The position numbers and the translations under genes are program-made. A model generated the notes under the pieces. That model saw only the letters and a program-made list of their open reading frames with translations. It searched no databases and had not been told where the DNA came from. Shown here in pieces: positions 7,540-12,938 of a DNA stretch of 12,938 nt. Every line of letters begins with the position of its first letter. The stretch's first letter is position 1. The DNA lies in the NCBI GenBank assembly GCA_019749855.1, contig JAIEPI010000070.1, positions 1-12,938 on the forward strand, in the 5' to 3' direction. This DNA is from Rickettsiales bacterium (GTDB lineage: Bacteria; Pseudomonadota; Alphaproteobacteria; Rickettsiales; UBA998).

Positions 7540-8640
7540 CTATTCCACATAGCATCGCTGCAGGCGCTGCCCGAGATGACACAGCACCTCATAGCCGATG
7601 GTGCCGTAGGCATCCGCCACCTGATCCACGGATTGATGAGGGCCCATCAATGTCAGGTCGTCGGTGGTCTCTAGCACCGCTTCCGGCACCTCCGTGACAT
7701 CATAGCAGGTGAGGTCCATCGAGACCCGCCCAAGCATCGGGCAGCGGTAATCGTCAATCCACGCCGCCAGATGCGGGCTGGCGCTGCGATGCAGTCCATC
7801 GGCGTAACCGCTGGCTAAGGTGGCCACTTTCATGCCGCGCGTGACGGTCATCGTGGCACCGTAACCAATCGGCTGATCGCGCTCAACCGTGCGAATCTGC
7901 AGGATGGGCGCCGTCCATGTCACCACGGGCTGCATGGGGTTGGGCAGGGCGGGATTGGGTGTGATGCCATAGAGCGCACAGCCCGGGCGCCCCAGATCCA
8001 TGTGATAGGAAGCATCCAGAAACAGTCCCGAGGAGTTCGCCAAGCTTGCCCTGAGTTCAGGAAAAAACTGCCTAGCGTGCTGAAATAATGATAATTGTTC
8101 GTTGTTTAAGCAGTGATCTGGCTCGGAGGCACAGGCCAAATGACTCATTAACAAGTCAACACCGCATTCATTTGTTACGGAGGCGGGATGAATTTTTGGC
8201 ACATCCTCCACCGAGAGACCCAGCCGACACATCCCCGTATCCACATGCAAGGCCGCCGACGCCACTGGACGCCCCAGATCAAGCGCGCTCAGACGCGCCG
8301 CGCGCCAGCGCTCAAGCTGGGGTATCGTGTTTAGCACAGGCGAAAGATGATGCGCGAGATAGTCGGCCTCCTCGCCCCGTAGCACACCTGCAAACACATA
8401 GATGCTTGCTTGTGGTAAGGCCGCGCGCAACCGGATCGCCTCCTCCAAGGTCGCTACAAAAAACTCTGAGCACTGGGTTTGACGGCTTAATGCCTGAGCG
8501 ACCGAAACCATGCCCAGTCCATACGCATCGGCTTTCACCACTGCAGCAATCCGCCCCTGCACATGGTGCGCCTTTAATTGGCGGTAATTCGCACAAAGCG
8601 CGTTAAGATCAACTGTCAAGGTTGGAGCATGAAGAGCCAT
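7540..8640 (-). CDS. alr: Alanine racemase
   Basis: Pyridoxal-phosphate enzyme interconverting L- and D-alanine, supplying D-alanine for peptidoglycan. The 366-residue product matches the usual family length. The N-terminal barrel holds the PLP-binding Lys36 in AAVVKADAYGLG. Further motifs are HVDTGMCRLG (132-141), the MSHLACA stretch, DLGRPGCALYG (215-225) and the second-domain catalytic Tyr260 in PIGYGATMTV, followed by GYADG (278-282) and GRVSMD (304-309). All expected active-site motifs are present. The ATG at 8640 gives a normal start (TLTVDLNALCANYRQL), although its ribosome site is weak. In many alphaproteobacteria alr directly follows dnaB on the same strand; here both are on the - strand but about 3.2 kb of other genes lies between them. 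Confidence 0.96.
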   Translation of the reverse strand: MALHAPTLTVDLNALCANYRQLKAHHVQGRIAAVVKADAYGLGMVSVAQALSRQTQCSEFFVATLEEAIRLRAALPQASIYVFAGVLRGEEADYLAHHLSPVLNTIPQLERWRAARLSALDLGRPVASAALHVDTGMCRLGLSVEDVPKIHPASVTNECGVDLLMSHLACASEPDHCLNNEQLSLFQHARQFFPELRASLANSSGLFLDASYHMDLGRPGCALYGITPNPALPNPMQPVVTWTAPILQIRTVERDQPIGYGATMTVTRGMKVATLASGYADGLHRSASPHLAAWIDDYRCPMLGRVSMDLTCYDVTEVPEAVLETTDDLTLMGPHQSVDQVADAYGTIGYEVLCHLGQRLQRCYVE

Positions 8641-8777
8641 ACTGGCTTTTAGCCGATGTCAGGCCCCACCGCCAAGCAGGATTATCATGCGGCGTCATAA
8701 AACAGTCATCGCTGATCAACAAATTATTAATTAATTTACCATATTCTTAATCTTTAAGCTTGATGTGGGATAAGTAT

Positions 8778-9125
8778 ATGACTGGTAATACTTCTGGTTC
8801 AGATCAAAAAACAAGACGGCCTTCAGAAGCGTCAAGAAGTGTTGGAGGCCCTAGCACTTTAGATGCCACAAATTTATCAAGAAATGAAAACCGCTCGCCC
8901 GCTACACATACTCAGCCTGCATCGGGTGCATCTGGGTTTGAGATGGCGGATCCTCCTCCAACACAGCAGGCAGGGGTAGATGCACCATTTGCTCATTGTG
9001 CTGCAGCTCTTAGGGGCTTAGAACGACTTCCACAGCTTGCAGTTTGTCCTGTACCAACTGGAACCCATGTTTCTCCCCTCGGAGCCACATCAGGATTAAC
9101 TGCTGAAGCTGAGGTTGGTCGATAG
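8778..9125 (+). CDS. Small orphan ORF, Ser/Thr/Pro/Gly-rich, AT-rich codons
   Basis: I do not recognise this protein. The ATG at 8778 has a GGGA site about seven bases upstream; TTG 8760 and ATG 8763 are alternative in-frame starts. The 115-residue product is rich in Ser, Thr, Pro, Gly and Ala and looks mostly disordered (MTGNTSGSDQKTRRPSEASR at the start). A possible helix, CAAALRGLERLPQLAVCP, lies in the second half. There is no signal peptide or membrane segment. It uses AGA, AGG and TTA codons repeatedly, unlike neighbouring genes that favour CGC/CGT and CTG. It is the only + strand gene in a - strand region and is preceded by a very AT-rich stretch (8719-8760). It may be a recent acquisition or a secreted substrate, but a non-coding open frame cannot be excluded. 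Confidence 0.5.
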   Translation: MTGNTSGSDQKTRRPSEASRSVGGPSTLDATNLSRNENRSPATHTQPASGASGFEMADPPPTQQAGVDAPFAHCAAALRGLERLPQLAVCPVPTGTHVSPLGATSGLTAEAEVGR

Positions 9126-9200
9126 AGATTTCAAAAGAATCGTTTAAATACATACTAGCTATATACAATAATCAGCAAAAAGGGCGTGGATGGTGGCAGG

Positions 9201-9965
9201 TCAGCTGGCTGAGTCAGGGCTGCCAGCGGGATATTCCACCAAACGCTGCGTTTTCTTCATCCACCGCACCATGACAGCCGCACCAAGACACAGCACAATG
9301 CCGCCTGTGAGGTAAAGCCAGTAATCATCACTTTCGTTTGGACGAGATAAGGCCACATGCTCATAGATTTCTGTTAATGAGAGCGTGATCAGCGCATTGG
9401 CGATGGTGCTATAATCCTTCAAAACAACGCGGCGGAAGTTAAACGCCATGTCTGATGTCGCCGCAGAAAAACCGGAAATGCGAATACCCCAGCGCGGCAC
9501 ATCCGCGCAATAGGCACGGTAGCCCTCAGCAAATTTTTCCAGCAAATAGCGCTCTTCAGCGTAAATGATGCACTGATAGATAAAAGCAAATAATGCAATG
9601 CCTGTCACCGTGATCCATGGATTGCCGTGCATCAGGAATATACCGATATAGATCAACATATTGCCGACATATAACGGATTGCGGCATAGCGAAAACAAGC
9701 CCTGCGTGACCAGATGCTCGGCATAGACTTTTTTATTCAGGCCGCCGCGTTTAATGTAAGCATAGCCAATCACCAGACCACGCAGCGCCAATCCGCTGAG
9801 CGTGATGAAAAAAGCCAGCATATCCTTCAGAGTATCAAGCTTAGGACTACCGAGAATCTCTGAGGGCGGCGGCGCGATGGCAAACAGGGCAATAATGATT
9901 AAGGGGAAAACCCTGTTACGATAACGAAACAAATAATTGCCGATATTCACCATCAATGCGTGCAT
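9201..9965 (-). CDS. Isoprenylcysteine/phospholipid methyltransferase-family membrane protein
   Basis: Predicted integral membrane methyltransferase of the ICMT/PEMT (NnrU-like) superfamily; bacterial members methylate lipids or other hydrophobic substrates, mostly undefined. The 254-residue product has hydrophobic segments near 19-31, 46-70, 98-112, 116-135 and 217-235. The family core is present: EHLVTQGLFSLCRNPLYVGN (83-102) with His84, Arg95-Asn96-Pro97, Tyr99 and Gly101, then the Glu137-Glu138 pair and GYRAYCADVPRW (148-159), the SAM-binding signature. The C-terminal part (about 165-254), with a further helix, is longer than the minimal domain. AAGG lies eight bases before the ATG. Only 10 bases separate it from the upstream CmoA-like gene, so the two form an operon. 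The substrate is unknown. Confidence 0.82.
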   Translation of the reverse strand: MHALMVNIGNYLFRYRNRVFPLIIIALFAIAPPPSEILGSPKLDTLKDMLAFFITLSGLALRGLVIGYAYIKRGGLNKKVYAEHLVTQGLFSLCRNPLYVGNMLIYIGIFLMHGNPWITVTGIALFAFIYQCIIYAEERYLLEKFAEGYRAYCADVPRWGIRISGFSAATSDMAFNFRRVVLKDYSTIANALITLSLTEIYEHVALSRPNESDDYWLYLTGGIVLCLGAAVMVRWMKKTQRLVEYPAGSPDSAS

Positions 9966-9975
9966 AAAAAAAACC

Positions 9976-10767
9976 TTACTTTACGGCAATGATGCCGCAG
10001 AAATTATACCAGCGGAAAAACACCTCGATTTTGGTGAAACCCGCATCCTTTAGAAGCTCAACATTTTCTTCCAAACGATAGGGAATCAACACATTCTCCA
10101 GCGCTTCGCGCTTTTTGGCAATTTCAGTATTCGAATAGCCATTGCGCCGCTTGTAATCGTAATAGTGATCAATAAACATGCGATTAAACAAGGTGTCCTC
10201 GCTGGTGATTTTTTCAATCATCAACAAACAGCCCTGTTCCTGCATTCCGGCATAAATCATCCGCATGATGCGCTCACGATATAAGGGGCGCACAAATTGC
10301 AAAGTCAGCAGCATCGTGACGACGCTGGCGTCCTGAATCATCACGCCCTGATGCAAATCGGCATTGTGAAAATCGATATGGCGCGCCGTGCCATTGGCCA
10401 GGACTTTTTCACGCGCCTTAGCCAACATGTCCGGCGAATTATCCAAACCGTGAAAACTCACCGACGCGTCCACCGTTTTGTCCATGGCCAGCAAGGTGGT
10501 CGCGGTGGAGCAGCCTATGTCGTACAAGCGAGAATCAGGTTTGGCAAAATCACCCGCCAATTCACAGACCATGCGCTGCATTTCTTCATAATAAGGCACA
10601 GAACGACTGACCATATCGTCAAACACGTTGGCCACTTTATCATTGAAACTGAAATCACCGATCGCTGGCACGTTCTCATCGAACACACGATCCACATTTT
10701 TTTTATCCAGCAACGGGGCAATCATCTGACTTGTTGGCGACACATGCATCTCCATAAGATGCGCCAT
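9976..10767 (-). CDS. CmoA-like carboxy-S-adenosyl-L-methionine synthase / SAM-dependent methyltransferase
   Basis: Class I SAM-fold protein closely resembling CmoA, which converts SAM and prephenate to carboxy-SAM; CmoB then uses it to modify wobble uridine 34 of tRNA. The 263 residues include VANVFDDMVSRSVPYYEEM (46-64), SAM-binding motif I YDIGCSTATT (82-91), LDNSPDML (108-115), TLQFVRP (155-161) and YKRRNGYSNTEIAKKREALE (205-224). These align throughout with my recollection of E. coli CmoA, and Arg220 matches its carboxy-SAM-binding Arg199. The N-terminus is about 17-20 residues longer, and an internal start such as Met15 is possible because no ribosome site is clear. No cmoB lies in the window. 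It precedes the membrane methyltransferase in an apparent two-gene operon, so it may serve a purpose other than tRNA modification. Confidence 0.85.
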   Translation of the reverse strand: MAHLMEMHVSPTSQMIAPLLDKKNVDRVFDENVPAIGDFSFNDKVANVFDDMVSRSVPYYEEMQRMVCELAGDFAKPDSRLYDIGCSTATTLLAMDKTVDASVSFHGLDNSPDMLAKAREKVLANGTARHIDFHNADLHQGVMIQDASVVTMLLTLQFVRPLYRERIMRMIYAGMQEQGCLLMIEKITSEDTLFNRMFIDHYYDYKRRNGYSNTEIAKKREALENVLIPYRLEENVELLKDAGFTKIEVFFRWYNFCGIIAVK

Positions 10768-10838
10768 GTTTACGCAAAACTTGCCATGAAAGCAAACGCT
10801 AACTCAACTATGGGTTTGTCTTGCCTGAAGCCACATGT

Positions 10839-11753
10839 TCACTTCGCGGAAAGCGATGTATTCACGATGGTGACGCGTCGATTTTGGGCACGCCCGAATT
10901 CGTTATCATTCGTGCTCAATGGCATGCTTTCTCCATAGCCCTTCACTTCAAGCAGTGAAGAATCAATGCCGAATTGATCACTAACCGTATTCATGACCCT
11001 CAGAGCACGACGATAAGACAGATCGATATTATACTCATCGCTTCCCTTTGAATCGGTATGGCCTTCAATACGAAAGGTGGCACCGGAAAGGGCGGATGCC
11101 TTTAAAGCATTGCCGAGCTCGGTCAACTGCTTCCAACCCTCAGCCGTGAGCGTATCTTTATCGAAATCAAACAGGATGGCCAAATTAATGCGTGCTGACT
11201 TAGGATCCACCAGCGCTGCCTGAATATTGCGCGCTGAAACAGGCGCGTTCATGGAATAATCCGCACCAGACATATCAGCATTGGTCAGATTTGCCGTGGA
11301 AAAATCGACACCGCCGATGCGTGTGGAGGTGAACGTGACATTGGTAAAATTTGCCCCCATGACAAGCGCTCCCTGCAAATCACAGGCATGGAACGTCACA
11401 TTGGTAAAATCTGCACCCCTGAGATCAGCATTGCGAAAACTGACTCCGTTAAGCTCAGCATTGGCAAAGGACACGCCAGAGAGATTTTGTCCCTCGAAAC
11501 TCACCTTCTGAAGCGAGGCATTTACGTAAGAACGAGAGCCCTTCGGTGATGTTACTCCATTCGTAGCGGGCGAAAGCACCTCTGGCGTTGAATCTACAAT
11601 GATGCCACCCACGCGAACCCCATTGGGCCCGACTTGAATATCCCTGCCCACGCGGACTTCTCCGGCCCCGACATACACATCCTGAGCCAGAACATTCTCA
11701 GTTTGAAAAGCAATAATCAAAAGAAGGAGTACAAGCAGCCTATTCTGGAACAT
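10839..11753 (-). CDS. Secreted pentapeptide-repeat / OmpA C-terminal domain fusion protein
   Basis: Predicted periplasmic or outer-membrane-associated protein binding peptidoglycan. A signal peptide (1-23) is followed by a VLA|QD cleavage site. Residues 25-49 are two 12-residue repeats (DVYVGAGEVRVG, then DIQVGPNGVRVG). About 18 consecutive pentapeptide units cover residues 79-168 (for example AELNG VSFRN ADLRG ADFTN), enough for some 4.5 turns of a right-handed beta-helix. An OmpA C-terminal domain fills 188-300, with FDFDKDTL and GHTDSKGSDEYNIDLSYRRA, where Asp234 and Arg249 sit at the diaminopimelate-binding positions. An AGG ribosome site lies eight bases before the ATG, and a 96-base gap separates it from dnaB, so it may have its own promoter. 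The cmoA-like gene starts 71 bases downstream. The function of the beta-helix is unknown. Confidence 0.88.
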   Translation of the reverse strand: MFQNRLLVLLLLIIAFQTENVLAQDVYVGAGEVRVGRDIQVGPNGVRVGGIIVDSTPEVLSPATNGVTSPKGSRSYVNASLQKVSFEGQNLSGVSFANAELNGVSFRNADLRGADFTNVTFHACDLQGALVMGANFTNVTFTSTRIGGVDFSTANLTNADMSGADYSMNAPVSARNIQAALVDPKSARINLAILFDFDKDTLTAEGWKQLTELGNALKASALSGATFRIEGHTDSKGSDEYNIDLSYRRALRVMNTVSDQFGIDSSLLEVKGYGESMPLSTNDNEFGRAQNRRVTIVNTSLSAK

Positions 11754-11849
11754 GTGTGTTACCTATTAATTTTTCTGCAAAAAACTGGATATATTACTAT
11801 GAAATGACATTCAACATTCTTTATTCAAAATACGCGGGTCTGAATAGCC

Positions 11850-12938
11850 TTACTCATAGACTTCCGGCAAACGCTGATCCTGCGCCACATCGGCAAAGCG
11901 CGTATGGTCAGGGATAAACTGCGTGAACACGGTACCAATCGGGCCATTACGCTGCTTGGCGATAATGACTTCCGCCAATCGGAAGATACGCTCCATTTTC
12001 TGCTGCCACTCCGCATAGCCCGGATCATCATCATGGGGCTTTTTACGCTCGAGATAATATTCCTCGCGGAAAATGAACATCACCACATCGGCGTCCTGCT
12101 CAATTGAGCCTGATTCGCGCAAATCCGATAATTGCGGACGCTTGTCTTCACGCTGCTCAACTTGCCGTGAGAGCTGCGAGAGCGCCATCACCGGCACGTC
12201 CAGTTCCTTGGCAATAGCTTTCAGGCCCTGCGTAATCTCGGAGACTTCCTGCACGCGGTTGGACTGTGAATTGCTGTTGGACGGGCGCACCAGCTGCAAA
12301 TAATCCACCACAATCAAGCCCAGTTGATGCACGCGCTTCATGCGGCGCGCCCGTGTGCGCAGGGCTGAGATAGACAAAGCGGGGGTATCATCAATAAAGA
12401 ACGGCAACTCCGCCAGTTCGTTATTGGCCTGCACCAGCGTCGAAAATTGCTCATTGCTCAGATCACCGCGCAGGATACCTGCCGAATTGATTTCAGCACG
12501 CGCCGATAAAATACGCGTGGCCAGCTGCTCCGCTGACATCTCCAGCGAAAAAAAGCCAACAGTGAGTGGTTTATCGCGGTCGGGGTTCTTTTCGCCCTGC
12601 TTCACCGCATCGTCAAATTCATGCTGGAAGCGGCGGGCGGCATTATAGGCGATGGTGGTCGCCAGCGCCGTTTTTCCCATCGACGGACGACCGGCGAGGA
12701 TCAATAAATCGGATTTCTGCATGCCGCCCAGCATGCGGTTGAGATCCGTCAGACCCGTGGTAACACCCACCACATCGCCGCGACGTTTAATCGCCATCTC
12801 GGCACGCTGAACCGCATTGCCAGACGAGACACGAAACGGCTGGAAGCCGCTGGAGCCTTCGCCGTTGGAGGCGAGATTGAACAATTGTTGCTCGGCGCGC
12901 TCAATCTGTAGATTCGCGGCTTCATCCTCCGCCAGATC
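11850..12938 (-). CDS. dnaB: Replicative DNA helicase DnaB, 5' partial
   Basis: Hexameric 5'-to-3' helicase that unwinds the replication fork and recruits primase. The frame is open to the window end, so the N-terminal domain lies outside; 362 residues are visible. The linker (DLAEDEAANLQIERAEQQLF) is followed by the RecA-like domain. It holds Walker A in AGRPSMGKTA (visible residues 82-91), FFSLEMSAEQLATR, Walker B in LIVVDYLQLV, ALSQLSRQVEQR, and the arginine-finger region SDLRESGSIEQDADVVMFI. The segment KQRNGPIGTV near the end is also typical. The domain is continuous, so no intein interrupts it at the usual Walker A site. The end, QRLPEVYE, looks complete. Confidence 0.97.
   Translation of the reverse strand, partial: DLAEDEAANLQIERAEQQLFNLASNGEGSSGFQPFRVSSGNAVQRAEMAIKRRGDVVGVTTGLTDLNRMLGGMQKSDLLILAGRPSMGKTALATTIAYNAARRFQHEFDDAVKQGEKNPDRDKPLTVGFFSLEMSAEQLATRILSARAEINSAGILRGDLSNEQFSTLVQANNELAELPFFIDDTPALSISALRTRARRMKRVHQLGLIVVDYLQLVRPSNSNSQSNRVQEVSEITQGLKAIAKELDVPVMALSQLSRQVEQREDKRPQLSDLRESGSIEQDADVVMFIFREEYYLERKKPHDDDPGYAEWQQKMERIFRLAEVIIAKQRNGPIGTVFTQFIPDHTRFADVAQDQRLPEVYE

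Noticed and set aside
8088..8606. Open frame of 172 codons on the + strand
   Set aside because: Antisense shadow of alr, whose motifs are all intact on the other strand.
8641..8777. Possible promoter or mobile-element border in the AT-rich gap
   Set aside because: No paired -35/-10, terminal repeat or target duplication could be defined; only A+T richness is clear.
10297..10938. Long + strand open frame (213 codons)
   Set aside because: It lies antisense over the well-supported CmoA-like gene and the end of the OmpA-fusion gene; its His/Arg-rich translation resembles no family.

Overview
The window looks like a chromosomal segment of an alphaproteobacterium. The evidence is the order secB - Tim44-like protein - mltA - smr on one side, and dnaB with alr on the same strand on the other; both are familiar alphaproteobacterial gene arrangements. 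Base composition is moderate (roughly half G+C) and coding is dense. I cannot assign an order or genus from sequence alone.

Layout. Positions 1-1697 (+) hold the 3' part of a FadN-type 3-hydroxyacyl-CoA dehydrogenase/enoyl-CoA hydratase. Its reading frame carries two unrelated in-frame palindromic inserts, at about 510-616 and 1152-1224. secB (1731-2192, -) is convergent with it and divergent from a tight + strand operon at 2316-6756. That operon encodes a Tim44-like inner-membrane protein, the MltA lytic transglycosylase lipoprotein, an Smr-domain protein, an OmpR-type response regulator and an EnvZ-like histidine kinase. Its genes overlap or are separated by only a few bases, so envelope biogenesis and a two-component system probably share a transcript.

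From 6767 to the end nearly everything is on the - strand: a 226-residue protein I do not recognise, alr (alanine racemase), an isoprenylcysteine/phospholipid methyltransferase-family membrane protein, a CmoA-like carboxy-SAM synthase, a secreted pentapeptide-repeat/OmpA-C fusion, and the 3' part of dnaB, which runs off the window. One small, AT-rich, Ser/Thr/Pro-rich orphan (8778-9125, +) lies between alr and the methyltransferase pair. The block at about 8641-11849 separates alr from dnaB, which are usually adjacent, and looks like accessory DNA.

How the genes may work together. The conserved part covers protein export (SecB, Tim44-like) and peptidoglycan turnover and precursors (MltA, Alr), with a two-component system alongside. 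The accessory block adds an envelope theme: a periplasmic peptidoglycan-binding fusion, a membrane methyltransferase and a soluble enzyme predicted to make or use an unusual SAM derivative. The most interesting points are the two in-frame palindromic inserts in one metabolic gene and the CmoA-like/membrane-methyltransferase pair. No tRNA, rRNA, CRISPR array, transposase or intact insertion sequence was seen, and no stretch over 300 bases lacks a gene.
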